From: Selenomonadales bacterium 4137-cl
Lineage (GTDB): Bacteria > Bacillota > Negativicutes > Sporomusales > UBA7701
Direction of reading: 5' to 3'
Length of the DNA: 64,000 bases
NCBI GenBank assembly: GCA_032334055.1
Contig: JAUOZS010000001.1
Span: 1,648,501 to 1,712,500 of the forward strand
A model generated the notes under the pieces. It did no database searches and was not told the origin of the DNA. It saw only the letters and a list, made by a program, of their open reading frames with translations. The position numbers were made by a program, and so were the translations under genes. Below, piece after piece: positions 37,361-46,664 of the stretch; positions within the stretch are counted from its first letter, which is position 1, and each line of letters begins with the position of its first letter.

Positions 37361-38134
37361 ATGATTGACAGCGACAATCCCGTCGTACCGCAACCCGGCA
37401 CCGAACACCCGCATCCCCAGGGGCCGACCGAGCCGCCCAAGCAGCGGCGGACCAGGAAGAACGCCACGACCGAGAATATCGAGCAGATGGGCGCCACCGA
37501 GGTGCCGACCGCCAAGACCAATATCCATGTAATGACCATCATAGGCCAGATCGAGGGTCATATGGTGCTGCCCCCGCAGAACAAGACGACCAAATACGAG
37601 CATATCATGCCCCAACTGGTCGCCATCGAGCAAAATCCTGAGATTGAGGGCCTGTTGCTGCTGCTCAACACGGTGGGCGGCGATGTCGAGGCCGGGCTGG
37701 CGATTGCCGAGATGGTCGCCAGCATGTCCAAGCCGTCGGTGTCGGTGGTTCTCGGAGGAGGCCACAGCATCGGCGTGCCGATCGCCACTTCGGCGACCTA
37801 TTCGTTGATCGTGGAAAGCGCCACCATGACCATCCACCCGATCCGTCTCACCGGCCTGGTCATCGGCGCGCAGAGTTCGTTCGATTACTTGGAGAAGATG
37901 CAGGACAGGGTGAACAAGTTCGTGACCATCCATTCCGGCATCTCAGAAAAGAAGTGGAAGGAGCTGCTGTATAAAACCGGCGAGCTGTCGCGGGATATCG
38001 GCACCTCGGTCGTCGGCGGCGATGCCGTGGAATTGGGCCTGATAAACGGCGTGGGCGGCGTTTCCCAGGCTTTGGCCAAGCTACGCGAGCTCATCAAGGC
38101 GAACAACGAGGCCAGCAGGGGGCTGCGGCAATGA
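37361..38134 (+). CDS. tepA: ClpP-family protease TepA
   Basis: TepA is a cytosolic ClpP-like serine protease of spore formers, linked in B. subtilis to protein secretion and degradation of small acid-soluble spore proteins after germination. ATG 37361 has GGGAGGG upstream; a start at 37346 would lie within that site. Residues 1-50 are a Pro-rich, charged tail. The ClpP fold follows with the nucleophile in GGGHSIG (Ser136) and the His in TMTIHP (His159). The ATGA overlap couples it to ylzJ. Confidence 0.94.
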   Translation: MIDSDNPVVPQPGTEHPHPQGPTEPPKQRRTRKNATTENIEQMGATEVPTAKTNIHVMTIIGQIEGHMVLPPQNKTTKYEHIMPQLVAIEQNPEIEGLLLLLNTVGGDVEAGLAIAEMVASMSKPSVSVVLGGGHSIGVPIATSATYSLIVESATMTIHPIRLTGLVIGAQSSFDYLEKMQDRVNKFVTIHSGISEKKWKELLYKTGELSRDIGTSVVGGDAVELGLINGVGGVSQALAKLRELIKANNEASRGLRQ

Positions 38135-38370
38135 GCGTGCTGTGGACGGTGCTGCCTGCGGAGCTGGTCCTCGACGGGTTCGAGAAAAGCCCCGTCTACG
38201 AGGAGGCGGAGATCGCCGGCGCGAAGGTGATGGTGGAAAAGGTGGCTCCCTATGAATGCCGCATCGTCAGACTGCTGTCCACTGCGCCGGACGACTTCCT
38301 TCGCCCCGAACTCCAGCCGGGGGTGACGCTTTCTTACAAGCCTTCCCTCGCGGCGGGGGATTTAAGATAA
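38131..38370 (+). CDS. ylzJ: YlzJ-like small protein
   Basis: A 79-residue protein beginning [18 protein letters not shown] and containing [25 protein letters not shown], the pattern of the YlzJ family that always follows tepA in spore formers. Its start overlaps the tepA stop by 4 bases, so the two are translationally coupled, suggesting a partner or regulator of TepA. No function is established. Confidence 0.88.
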   Translation: MSVLWTVLPAELVLDGFEKSPVYEEAEIAGAKVMVEKVAPYECRIVRLLSTAPDDFLRPELQPGVTLSYKPSLAAGDLR

Positions 38371-38406
38371 ATAAAGCGCTCCTGGATATCCGGGAGCGCT
38401 TTATTT
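38369..38406. terminator. Symmetric terminator between ylzJ and ftsK
   Basis: AAATAAAGCGCTCC and GGAGCGCTTTATTT frame a further TGGATATCCG inner stem, making a near-perfect palindrome of about 38 bases that begins in the ylzJ stop codon. Confidence 0.82.
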
Positions 38407-38466
38407 GCGCTTCTATAGAGGATTTCGCCGCCTTGCGGCGAAATTTTTCCTTTGAGGTGGTATGTT

Positions 38467-40632
38467 TTGGCTAAATCCCTGTCCGAACTGACGCCCGAAC
38501 TGAAGTGCGAACTGTTCGGCATCGCCCTCGTCACCGCCGCCGTGCTTGCGCTTGCCAGCCTTGCGGGCCTCAACATCGGCCCGGCGGGCGATTTCGTCGC
38601 CAAAATCCTCCGCTACGCTTTCGGCGCCGGCGCGCCTGTTTTGCCGGTAATCCTGCTGGCGGTAGGGTCCCGGTACGTGTGGACGCGCAAAGCCGTCCAT
38701 TATTCGTTGCGTTTTTGGGGACTGATGCTGGTCTACATAACCGCGCTGGCCATTTATCACCATTTCAAAATCCCGGCCGGCCGTGAGGTGCTGCCCGAAA
38801 GCCTGATGCCCGGAGGCGGCCTGATCGGCGGCATGGTGTTGTTTGCCCTCCGCAAGTTGTTCGGCGTCTCCGGCGGCCTGATCGTGTTGATCGGCGTCGC
38901 CCTGGCCGCGCTGCTGCTCGCGACCGCCTGGTCGCTGGGCGGCACGCTTCTCGCCGCCCGCCGCAAGGCCGGGGAGGGGTTGTCAAGCGCCCGTGAAGCC
39001 GTCGCCGCCACGATTGAGAAAGCCCGCGATGAAGCCGCGGCTGACCGGGAACGCAGCTTTTACAACCAGGAGCGCGATACGCCCCCGGTGTTCGCTCCGC
39101 CGTCGGCCCCGCCCCCGCTGGCCGTTAAACCGGATCCCGAACCGGCCGCGCCCGCGCTGCGCTTGGCCGAAAAGCCCGCCCCGCCGCCGCTGCCGGCGCC
39201 GGAAGCGCTTGCTCACTATTCGCTGCCTCCTATGTCGCTGCTCAAAAAGCCGGGCAAACCCCGCTTTCTTAAGACGACCAAGGAGCTGACTGACAATGCC
39301 CGCCTGCTGGAGAGCACTCTGGATGATTTCGGGGTGGGGGCGAGGGTGCTGAACGCTTACCAGGGACCGGCCGTAACCCGCTATGAGCTGGAGCCGGCCG
39401 CGGGCGTGAAGGTTAGCCGCATCGTCAGCCTGGCCGACGATATCGCCCTGAAGCTCGCCGCCCACGGCGTGCGCATGGAGGCGCCCATCCCCGGGAAGGC
39501 CGCCATCGGTATCGAGGTGCCGAATAAGGAGATTTCCCCTGTGTCGCTCCGCGAGGTCGTCGAATGCGCCGACTTCCAGCGCGCCGCCTCCCGCCTCACC
39601 GTCGCGCTCGGCAAGGACATCGCCGGCCAGCCGATCGTCGCCGACCTGGCGAAGATGCCCCATCTGCTGGTGGCCGGCGCCACCGGTTCCGGCAAAAGCG
39701 TCTGCATCAACACCCTCATCGTCAGCGTCCTGTTCAAGGCCCGCCCCGACGAGGTGAAATTCCTGCTGGTCGATCCCAAGGTCGTCGAGCTGTCCAACTA
39801 TAACGGCATCCCTCACCTGTTGACCCCGGTGGTGACCGATTGCAAGAAAGCCGCCTCGGCTCTCAGGTGGGCGGTGGGGGAGATGGAGCGGCGTTACGCG
39901 CTGTTCGCAGCGGCCGGCGTCCGCGATTTCGCCCGCTACAATGAGCTGTTGCCCGATGAGCGCCTGCCGCTCATCCTCATCATTATCGACGAGCTTGCCG
40001 ACCTGATGATGGTGGCTCCGGTGGACGTCGAGGACGCCATCTGCCGCCTCGCCCAAATGGCCCGGGCCGCCGGCCTGCACCTCGTGCTCGCCACTCAGCG
40101 GCCGTCGGTGGATGTCATCACCGGCACGATCAAGGCCAACATCCCCTCGCGAATTTCGTTCGCGGTCTCTTCCCAGGTGGATTCGCGCACCATCCTCGAT
40201 ATGGCCGGCGCCGAAAAGCTGCTGGGCAAAGGGGACATGCTCTTCTACCCGGTGGGCGCTTCCAAGCCGCTCCGGGTCCAGGGCGCTTTCATTTCCGACG
40301 GCGAGGTCGAGGAACTGGTGGCCTATCTCAAGGAACAGACCGAGCCGGAGTATACCGAAGGGGTGACCAGCTTTGTCGAGTACGGCGACCGCCAGGGTCG
40401 CGAGTCGATGGAGGATGAACTGCTGGAGGAAGCGGTGCGCATGGTTCTCGAGACCGGCCAGGCGTCGGTGTCGATGCTGCAGCGCAAGTTTCGCGTCGGG
40501 TATACCCGCGCCGCCAGGTTGATCGATATGATGGAGGAGATGAAGATCGTCGGCCCCAATATCGGCAGCAAGGCCCGCGAAATCCTCATGACGACCGACC
40601 AGGTCAACAACCTCTATTTCAATAAGGAGTAG
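38467..40632 (+). CDS. spoIIIE: DNA translocase FtsK/SpoIIIE
   Basis: This membrane-anchored ring motor pumps chromosomal DNA through the division or sporulation septum. TTG 38467 is chosen because GAGGTGG is 6 bases upstream. About 4 membrane segments occupy residues 15-165. A Pro-rich linker (about 195-255) follows. The motor has Walker A GATGSGKS (404-411), Walker [15 protein letters not shown], and [23 protein letters not shown]. The C-terminal winged-helix gamma domain ([26 protein letters not shown]) reads chromosome-orienting sequences. The position after tepA-ylzJ is that of B. subtilis spoIIIE. Confidence 0.96.
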   Translation: MAKSLSELTPELKCELFGIALVTAAVLALASLAGLNIGPAGDFVAKILRYAFGAGAPVLPVILLAVGSRYVWTRKAVHYSLRFWGLMLVYITALAIYHHFKIPAGREVLPESLMPGGGLIGGMVLFALRKLFGVSGGLIVLIGVALAALLLATAWSLGGTLLAARRKAGEGLSSAREAVAATIEKARDEAAADRERSFYNQERDTPPVFAPPSAPPPLAVKPDPEPAAPALRLAEKPAPPPLPAPEALAHYSLPPMSLLKKPGKPRFLKTTKELTDNARLLESTLDDFGVGARVLNAYQGPAVTRYELEPAAGVKVSRIVSLADDIALKLAAHGVRMEAPIPGKAAIGIEVPNKEISPVSLREVVECADFQRAASRLTVALGKDIAGQPIVADLAKMPHLLVAGATGSGKSVCINTLIVSVLFKARPDEVKFLLVDPKVVELSNYNGIPHLLTPVVTDCKKAASALRWAVGEMERRYALFAAAGVRDFARYNELLPDERLPLILIIIDELADLMMVAPVDVEDAICRLAQMARAAGLHLVLATQRPSVDVITGTIKANIPSRISFAVSSQVDSRTILDMAGAEKLLGKGDMLFYPVGASKPLRVQGAFISDGEVEELVAYLKEQTEPEYTEGVTSFVEYGDRQGRESMEDELLEEAVRMVLETGQASVSMLQRKFRVGYTRAARLIDMMEEMKIVGPNIGSKAREILMTTDQVNNLYFNKE

Positions 40633-40701
40633 GGGCTACGCTTGAAAGACTGCCGTTGCGGGCAAAATAAATATGATTTTCTTTAACGTGGTGAGCAATT
40701 T

Positions 40702-41763
40702 TTGGATAGAGTAATAGATTTAGCTGACGCCCTTAAACTGGACAACCCGATATTCATCGACATGCGCTCGCCGTCGGAGTTCGCGAACGGCGCCATCCCC
40801 GGCGCGGTCAACATTCCGCTGCTCGACGACGCCGAGCGCAGCGTAGTCGGTACGATTTACAAGCTGACCGGACCGGAGGAAGCCAAACAGCAAGGCCTGG
40901 CGTTAGTTTCCGCCAAGCTTCCCGAGCTGGTCGGCAACATCCGCGCCCACCACCGTGTCGGCCGCGAGGTCGTCGTCTACTGCTGGCGTGGCGGCATGCG
41001 CTCGAAATCGGTCGTCGGTATCCTCGAGATCATGGGCATCCCGGCGTACCAACTGCTAGGCGGATACAAGGCGTATCGTCGCTATGTGCTCGAAGCTCTT
41101 GAGGCGTTCGCGCTCAATCCGCCGGTCGTCACCTTGTGCGGCTCGACCGGCGTGGGCAAAACGACGCTGCTCAAGCTCCTCAAGGAGCGCGGCGCGCCGG
41201 TTATCGATCTCGAACAGCTTGCCAACCACCGCGGATCGGTCTTCGGCAGCGTTGGTCTCGGCAAATCCGCGACCGCCCAAAATTTCGACGCCGTGATTCT
41301 TCAGGAGCTCAACCGCTACAAGGACGCGCCTTATATACTGGTGGAGTGCGAAAGTAAGCGCATCGGCAACGTATATCTGCCGGATGTGCTGTTCGCGGCC
41401 ATGAAAAAGGGTCCGAAGATTCTCGCCTTCGCCGATATCGAGACAAGGGTCACGCGCCTTATTGACGAATATCTTGACGTATACAATCACCGTCGCGAAG
41501 AGATCATCGCCAGCATCCAGGCGCTTCGCAAGCGGCTGGGAGCGGCCAAGTCCGAGCGACTGCTGGCGGCTTTTGCCGCCGGCGAGGTGCGGGACGTAGT
41601 CCGCACCTTGTTGACCGACTATTACGACCCGCTGTACGGTTACGAAAAGGCAGATCCCGGCGGCTACGCCTTCACGGTCGACGCCGCGGACCTTGCCCGG
41701 GCAGCGGACGGTATAATAGATTATCTCAATACACTAAGGGGGGATATCCGTTGCCGACAGTAG
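40702..41763 (+). CDS. mnmH: tRNA 2-selenouridine synthase
   Basis: MnmH (SelU, YbbB) converts 2-thiouridine at the tRNA wobble position to 2-selenouridine through a geranylated intermediate, using selenophosphate. Its 353 residues combine an N-terminal rhodanese domain with the catalytic Cys94 in VVYCWRGGMRSKS and a C-terminal P-loop domain, GSTGVGKTTLLK at about 147-158. It starts at TTG. The gene implies a selenium pathway (selD) elsewhere in the genome. It overlaps the next gene by 13 bases. Confidence 0.94.
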   Translation: MDRVIDLADALKLDNPIFIDMRSPSEFANGAIPGAVNIPLLDDAERSVVGTIYKLTGPEEAKQQGLALVSAKLPELVGNIRAHHRVGREVVVYCWRGGMRSKSVVGILEIMGIPAYQLLGGYKAYRRYVLEALEAFALNPPVVTLCGSTGVGKTTLLKLLKERGAPVIDLEQLANHRGSVFGSVGLGKSATAQNFDAVILQELNRYKDAPYILVECESKRIGNVYLPDVLFAAMKKGPKILAFADIETRVTRLIDEYLDVYNHRREEIIASIQALRKRLGAAKSERLLAAFAAGEVRDVVRTLLTDYYDPLYGYEKADPGGYAFTVDAADLARAADGIIDYLNTLRGDIRCRQ

Positions 41764-42530
41764 GCGAGCTCCTGCGAACCGAGCGTGAAAAACAAAACAT
41801 GACCGTCAAGGATATCGAGAAGGCCACCAGCATTCGCGCCCTCTATATCCAGGCGATCGAGGACGGCAAATACGACGTGCTGCCTGGGGAAGTATATCTG
41901 AAGGGCTTTATCCGTAATTACGCGTCTTATCTTGGCCTGAACCCCCAGCAGGTACTCGATGTTTACCGCGACAACCAGTCTCCGCAGGCTCCCCAGCCGG
42001 CGGCACCTTCCACACCGGCCGCTTCTTCCATGCCGCCCAAGGTGGAGGCCGGCCGGGAAGGGCAGGGGGGAGGTTCGCTCGGCCGTTGGGTGATAATCCT
42101 GGTGGTGCTGGCCGTCCTTGTCGGCGCCGGCTGGGCGGTGATGAACCATTTCAACCGGACGCCCGCCCCGCAGACCAGTCCTCCTCAGGCAAAAGTGCAG
42201 CCGACACCGGCGCCTGCCCCCGTTCCCGTTCCCGCGCCGCAAAAGACGCCTGCTCCCGCGCCGGCAGCCAAGCCGATCGTGGTTGTCGCCAAATATACCG
42301 CCGAGTGCTGGACCCGCGTGACCGCCGACGGTCGCGAGGTGTACGAGGGCATACCGCGGGTCGGCGAGACGTTGACCTGGAACGCCACCCGGACCATGGA
42401 CGTGCATGTCGGCAACGCCGCCGGCATCGAGCTTACTTACAACGGGCAGCCCCAAGGCCGGATCGGCGGCGACGGGGAAGTAATAATGAAGTCTTTTACG
42501 GCGAATAATACTACCGGTACGCAGCGCTAG
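41751..42530 (+). CDS. rodZ: RodZ-like helix-turn-helix membrane protein
   Basis: RodZ links MreB filaments to the membrane and supports rod shape. TTG 41751 has AAGGGGGGA upstream and lies inside the mnmH end. The cytoplasmic HTH_25 domain occupies about 1-70 (VGELLRTEREKQNMTVKDIEKATSI, VYLKGFIRNYASYLGL). A Pro-rich linker leads to one membrane helix (about 112-132, WVIILVVLAVLVGAGWAVM). A second Pro/Ala-rich linker and a periplasmic DUF4115 beta domain (YTAECWTRVTADGREVYEG...) follow. B. subtilis has its RodZ homologue YmfM in the same interval before pgsA-cinA-recA. Confidence 0.92.
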   Translation: MPTVGELLRTEREKQNMTVKDIEKATSIRALYIQAIEDGKYDVLPGEVYLKGFIRNYASYLGLNPQQVLDVYRDNQSPQAPQPAAPSTPAASSMPPKVEAGREGQGGGSLGRWVIILVVLAVLVGAGWAVMNHFNRTPAPQTSPPQAKVQPTPAPAPVPVPAPQKTPAPAPAAKPIVVVAKYTAECWTRVTADGREVYEGIPRVGETLTWNATRTMDVHVGNAAGIELTYNGQPQGRIGGDGEVIMKSFTANNTTGTQR

Positions 42531-42630
42531 CAGGCGCGTCCGGTTCGCCCGGCGCCTGGCCTGCCAAGTGTCGGATAATCAGCGCGTACTCTGAGGCCCA
42601 CGCCGGCCGCGGCAATTCGTTCAGTCAACC

Positions 42631-42665
42631 GAAGGCTGTTGTGAGCACAGCCTTCAATTATTTTT
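42631..42665 (+). terminator. Terminator upstream of ygiQ
   Basis: GAAGGCTGT and ACAGCCTTC pair over a TGTGAGC loop, followed by AATTATTTTT. It ends the mnmH-rodZ unit about 100 bases after rodZ. Confidence 0.78.
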
Positions 42666-42683
42666 GACCGGGAGCAGCATGCA

Positions 42684-44579
42684 ATGACCAACGATTTTCT
42701 GCCCATCTCCAGAGCTGATATGGACAAGCGCGGCTGGGACAGGCTGGATTTCCTGTTCGTCAGCGGCGATGCCTATGTCGACCATCCCAGCTTCGGGCCG
42801 GCCATCATCGGCCGGCTGCTAGAAAAGCAGGGCTGGCGCGTGGGGATAATCGCCCAACCCGACTGGCGGTCGACAGCCGCTTTCAAGGCCCTCGGCAAAC
42901 CACGGCTGGCGGTGCTCGTTTCGGCCGGCAATCTCGATTCGATGCTGAGCAAATACACCGCCGCCCGGCGGTTCCGTTCGGAGGACGATTATTCGCCCGG
43001 CGGCCGGGCCGGCCTCCGCCCGGAGCGGGCCACCCTTGTGTACGCCAGCCGCATCCGCGAAGTGTGGAAGGATGTGCCGCTCATCATCGGCGGCATCGAG
43101 GCGAGCCTCCGGCGGTTCGCGCATTACGATTACTGGTCGGACAGCGTGCGCCGCTCCATTCTGGTGGACAGCAAGGCCGATCTCCTGGTATACGGTATGG
43201 GCGAGAAGCAGATCAAGGAGATCGCCGCCCAGTTGGCCGCAGGCATCCCTATGAACGCCATTCGCGATGTGAAGGGCACCTGCTACCGGGCGGCCTCCCT
43301 CGACCACCTGTGGAACTACGCCGAAGCGCCCTCGTTCGCGGCGGTCAGCGGCAGCAAACAGGATTTCGCCGCCGCTTTTAAGCTGCAGTACGACGAGCAG
43401 GACCCGGTCCGCGGCAAGACGGTCGTCCAGGCCCACGACGGCGAATATGTGATCCAGAATCCGCCTGCCGACCCGCTGACGACCGCCGAGATGGACGAAA
43501 TCTACGATCTGCCGTACCGGCGGACGTATCATCCGGTTTACGAGGAGGCAGGCGGCGTACCCGCCATCCAGGAGGTTAAGTTCAGCCTCGTCAGCCACCG
43601 CGGCTGTTTCGGCGGCTGCTCGTTCTGCGCCATCGTTTCCCATCAGGGGAGGATCATCCAGACCCGCAGCGCCGAGTCGATCCTGCGTGAGGCGGCGCTG
43701 CTCACCGAATTGCCGGATTTCAAGGGCTATATCCACGATGTGGGCGGCCCGACCGCCAATTTCCGCCTGCCGGCCTGCCGGTTCCAGGCCGAGCGCGGCG
43801 CCTGCAAGGACCGCCGCTGCCTTCATCCCGAACCGTGCCCTAACCTCGAAGCTGGCCACGGCGATTATCTGTCGCTCCTCCGGGCGCTCAGGCAGTTGCC
43901 GAAGGTGAAAAAGGTCTTCATCCGTTCGGGCATCCGCTACGACTACCTGCTGGCCGAAGGGGGCGACGAGTTTCTCCGCGAGCTGTGCCAGCACCATGTC
44001 AGCGGCCAGCTGAAAATCGCCCCCGAGCATATCGCCCCCAGAGTGACCCGCCTGATGGGGAAGCCGGGAAAAGATGTTTATCTGCGGTTCGCGGACGCGT
44101 TCCGCCGCATGAACGCCGCGCTGGGCAAGGAGCAGTATCTCGTGCCCTACCTGATGTCCAGTCATCCCGGCTCCGGTCTGCGCGAGGCGGTCGAACTGGC
44201 CGAGTTTCTGCGCGACATGGGCTATCATCCGGAGCAGGTCCAGGATTTTATCCCCACCCCCGGCAGCCTTTCCACCTGTATGTACTACACCGGTCTCCAT
44301 CCGCTGACCGGTGAGAAGGTCTATGTTGCCAAGGACCCGCGCGAAAAGCGGCTGCAGCGGGCCCTCCTCCAGTACCGCGACCCGAAAAACTACCCCCTGG
44401 TGCTGGAAGCGCTGACGAAGGCCGGCCGTCAGGATCTGATCGGTTACGGTGACAAGTGTCTGATCCGCCCGCCGCGGCAGCCGGAGAGGCCGAAAGGCCC
44501 GGCTGCGAAAAAGGCCCGCGCCCTTCCACCGGGCCGCGATAAAGGAAAACAGGGCAAGAGAAAAGCCAGGGTCCGTTGA
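42684..44579 (+). CDS. ygiQ: YgiQ family radical SAM protein (UPF0313)
   Basis: A 631-residue radical SAM protein of the YgiQ family whose reaction is unknown. The cluster motif is CFGGCSFC (Cys308, Cys312, Cys315, CxxxCxxC) in the segment [14 protein letters not shown]. An N-terminal cobalamin-binding-like or family-specific region precedes it ([27 protein letters not shown]). Farther on, [13 protein letters not shown] gives a cysteine cluster and [12 protein letters not shown] is conserved. The C terminus is basic ([12 protein letters not shown]). It appears monocistronic, between two hairpin terminators. Confidence 0.92.
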   Translation: MTNDFLPISRADMDKRGWDRLDFLFVSGDAYVDHPSFGPAIIGRLLEKQGWRVGIIAQPDWRSTAAFKALGKPRLAVLVSAGNLDSMLSKYTAARRFRSEDDYSPGGRAGLRPERATLVYASRIREVWKDVPLIIGGIEASLRRFAHYDYWSDSVRRSILVDSKADLLVYGMGEKQIKEIAAQLAAGIPMNAIRDVKGTCYRAASLDHLWNYAEAPSFAAVSGSKQDFAAAFKLQYDEQDPVRGKTVVQAHDGEYVIQNPPADPLTTAEMDEIYDLPYRRTYHPVYEEAGGVPAIQEVKFSLVSHRGCFGGCSFCAIVSHQGRIIQTRSAESILREAALLTELPDFKGYIHDVGGPTANFRLPACRFQAERGACKDRRCLHPEPCPNLEAGHGDYLSLLRALRQLPKVKKVFIRSGIRYDYLLAEGGDEFLRELCQHHVSGQLKIAPEHIAPRVTRLMGKPGKDVYLRFADAFRRMNAALGKEQYLVPYLMSSHPGSGLREAVELAEFLRDMGYHPEQVQDFIPTPGSLSTCMYYTGLHPLTGEKVYVAKDPREKRLQRALLQYRDPKNYPLVLEALTKAGRQDLIGYGDKCLIRPPRQPERPKGPAAKKARALPPGRDKGKQGKRKARVR

Positions 44580-44589
44580 CCCTGGCTTT
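44562..44589. terminator. Bidirectional terminator between ygiQ and the convergent membrane-protein gene
   Basis: AAAGCCAGGGTC and GACCCTGGCTTT make a perfect 12-bp stem over CGTT. The ygiQ stop codon lies inside the hairpin. Confidence 0.85.
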
Positions 44590-44590
44590 G

Positions 44591-45004
44591 TCACGGTTCG
44601 CTATCAGGGGGTTCGCCGGCTACCCGCGGGGGCTGGAAGAGTGCCCGGCTTTTGGCGGACAGCAGGTAGATGCCGACGATGCCGTGGGTGATGATGATGA
44701 ACACGCCCGTGAACAGGTTGGCGGCCACCATGATGATAAAGCCGAGCGCCACCATCAGCATGGAGTAGCCGATTTCGAACAGGCGCGCCCAGCGGTTGAG
44801 CTTGAGCAGCCCATAAGCGGGGAGAGCGTACAGGAGAAACGACAGGACCCGTATGCCGGCCGCGGGCCAGTTCTGGCGCCCGATGGCGTCGATAAGGCCG
44901 AAGAGGTGGAGAACGGCGGTCAGGAATAGCAAAACGATGACGGCGATCAGCGCCCCCGGCAATCTGGGGTCGAACAGCTTGGACCAGAAGGGCCGGTACT
45001 GCAC
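44591..45004 (-). CDS. Small polytopic membrane protein, unknown function
   Basis: About 137 residues with three to four hydrophobic segments (ALIAVIVLLFLTAVLHLFG; GIRVLSFLLYALPAYGLL; YSMLMVALGFIIMVAANLF; ITHGIVGIYLL). The start is set at GTG 45004: GGAAAGGAAG lies upstream on the minus strand. An ATG at 45040 overlaps a TATAAT on this strand (45039-45044) and so would precede the transcript. The third and fourth segments resemble small DUF4064 or YoaI-like membrane proteins, but I cannot name a family. Confidence 0.75.
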   Translation of the reverse strand: MQYRPFWSKLFDPRLPGALIAVIVLLFLTAVLHLFGLIDAIGRQNWPAAGIRVLSFLLYALPAYGLLKLNRWARLFEIGYSMLMVALGFIIMVAANLFTGVFIIITHGIVGIYLLSAKSRALFQPPRVAGEPPDSEP

Positions 45005-45108
45005 GGCAATCACTTCCTTTCCCGTTCTTGTCGCCCCCATTATACATTAATTACGCCGTAGTTGGGAATAACTTTAACGCGATTACTTGACGGAGATGGG
45101 GGAGAGCC

Positions 45109-45504
45109 ATGGTTCACAGCCAGCCTTACCTTCAGGCGGCCCTGCTGTGCGAAGGGGTAACGACCGACAGCGAAGGCCATCACGACATCCATAATGAATT
45201 CAGCCAGTACACAATGGGCTATTCCCAGCCCTTCACCGTTCTGACGATCTGGCGGGGCGGCAGTGAAGGCGACGCCGACTGGTACAGGGAGAAGAGCGAG
45301 ATCATCGCTCCCGACGGCCGGGTAGTGGCGAGCGGCGAGAACGGCCCCTTCACGCTCGCCGACAGTACCTACCGCCAAGTCAACAGCCTGCTCCTGGAAA
45401 ACATCGATTTCACCCACGACGGCACATATGAGGTGCGGGTCACGTTGACTGATTCGCATGATAACGTAATAACATCCGCCTCTTATCCGTTGACGGTGGT
45501 ATAA
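45109..45504 (+). CDS. Predicted beta-sandwich protein, unknown function
   Basis: This 131-residue cytosolic protein (no signal peptide, no membrane helix) begins MVHSQPYLQAALLCEGVTTDSEG and ends in an Ig-like beta segment (TYRQVNSLLLENIDFTHDGTYEVRVTLTD). The layout is like small DUF6941-type proteins, an uncertain resemblance. AGATGGGGGAG precedes the ATG. It is transcribed away from the small membrane protein gene, with only about 100 bases between them. Confidence 0.7.
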   Translation: MVHSQPYLQAALLCEGVTTDSEGHHDIHNEFSQYTMGYSQPFTVLTIWRGGSEGDADWYREKSEIIAPDGRVVASGENGPFTLADSTYRQVNSLLLENIDFTHDGTYEVRVTLTDSHDNVITSASYPLTVV

Positions 45505-45541
45505 ACTGCCACCGTTTTCGTCTGCCGCTAGGATTTTTCTG

Positions 45542-45570
45542 TTGCGCGCCGAATAGATACAGGGTATAGT
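45542..45570 (+). promoter_or_regulatory. Candidate promoter of the solute-binding protein gene
   Basis: TTGCGC (45542-45547) and TATAGT (45565-45570) are separated by 17 bases, about 45 bases upstream of the start codon. Confidence 0.6.
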
Positions 45571-45614
45571 AATTAAGGCCCTAAGTATCATTTTATGCTT
45601 TGGAGGCATTTTTT

Positions 45615-46646
45615 ATGCGGCGTTACTTTCCGCTGCTCCTCATATCGTTTCTGCTCGTTGTCGCCGCGACCGCCGGCACTTTTCTCGCCGGCCAGGCAAG
45701 CAGACAAAACCCGGATAACGTTAAGAATATCGTCGTTTACGCCAGTATTCCGGTCGACCAGATGGCCGCCCTTGCCCAGGAATACGAAAAGGCGGCCGGC
45801 GTCCGTGTAAGCGTTGTGCCGATGGCCGCGACCGACCTGCTTGTCAAGCTTAAGGCCGAGAAGGATGCACCGCGCGCCGACCTTGTCGTCGCCGACACCG
45901 CTACCCTGGATGCCGCCAAACGGGCCAGACTCCTGGCCCCTTACGCCTCGGTCCAGACCGATATCATCCCCTCGCGGTTCAGTGAGAAAGATAATCTGTG
46001 GATCGGGCTGTGGTATGATCCGGTGGTTTTCGCCGTTAATCGCGACTTCCTCAAAAACTTGCCGCACCCGCCCGCAAAGTGGGCCGATCTTCCGGAAACG
46101 ACCGGCGCCCGTTTCGTCATGACCGATTTCCTGGTCGCGGATGAGGCCGCCAATCTTCTTTATGCGATGGCGGCGGCCAAAGGGGAGGAAGAGACGCTGG
46201 CCTACATGACCAAGCTACATTCCGGGATCGCCCAGTACGCCAAATTCCTGGCCACACCGTCGCGCATGACCGGCCTCGGCGAGGCCGATATAGCCGTAAC
46301 AGTTCAGAGCGAAGCCATCCGCTATATCAAGGACGGTTTTCCGCTGCAGATTATCGTGCCTGCCGACGGCACGGCGGTGAGCGTCACCGGCGCGGGGCTG
46401 GCGGCAGGAGCCCCCCAGGCGGCCGAGGCCGGCCGGTTCATCGACTGGCTGACAGGCGATGAACCGCAGAAGGTGTTGATAAAGAACAAGGTTTTCGTCA
46501 TTCCCACAAGCCCGGAGAATGCTTTTGCGAAAGACAACAACGCGAGGAAAATCGTGACGTTTCCGGTCAAATCCGTTCTATCATCCGATCAGAAAACCAG
46601 GCTGCTGGATAAGTGGGTGCATACTGTGCGCCTCAGCCCACGCTAG
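45615..46646 (+). CDS. Extracellular solute-binding protein (iron/polyamine ABC type), orphan
   Basis: ATG 45615 has TGGAGG 8 bases upstream. Residues 1-27 form a signal peptide or membrane anchor (RRYFPLLLISFLLVVAATAGTFLAG); no lipobox Cys is present. The remainder is a type 2 periplasmic-binding fold: NIVVYASIPVDQMAALAQEYEKAAGVRVSVVPM, then ADLVVADTATLDAAK, then FSEKDNLWIGLWYDPVVFAVNRD, as in ferric-iron and 2-aminoethylphosphonate binders. The ligand cannot be inferred. No permease or ATPase gene is adjacent. rimO follows directly, its start 18 bases after this stop. Confidence 0.87.
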   Translation: MRRYFPLLLISFLLVVAATAGTFLAGQASRQNPDNVKNIVVYASIPVDQMAALAQEYEKAAGVRVSVVPMAATDLLVKLKAEKDAPRADLVVADTATLDAAKRARLLAPYASVQTDIIPSRFSEKDNLWIGLWYDPVVFAVNRDFLKNLPHPPAKWADLPETTGARFVMTDFLVADEAANLLYAMAAAKGEEETLAYMTKLHSGIAQYAKFLATPSRMTGLGEADIAVTVQSEAIRYIKDGFPLQIIVPADGTAVSVTGAGLAAGAPQAAEAGRFIDWLTGDEPQKVLIKNKVFVIPTSPENAFAKDNNARKIVTFPVKSVLSSDQKTRLLDKWVHTVRLSPR

Positions 46647-46664
46647 CTGAAGGGGGAACCGTTC

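Noticed and set aside
42819..44594. Minus-strand 591-codon frame opposite ygiQ
   Set aside because: Antisense shadow; the plus strand has an intact radical SAM protein.
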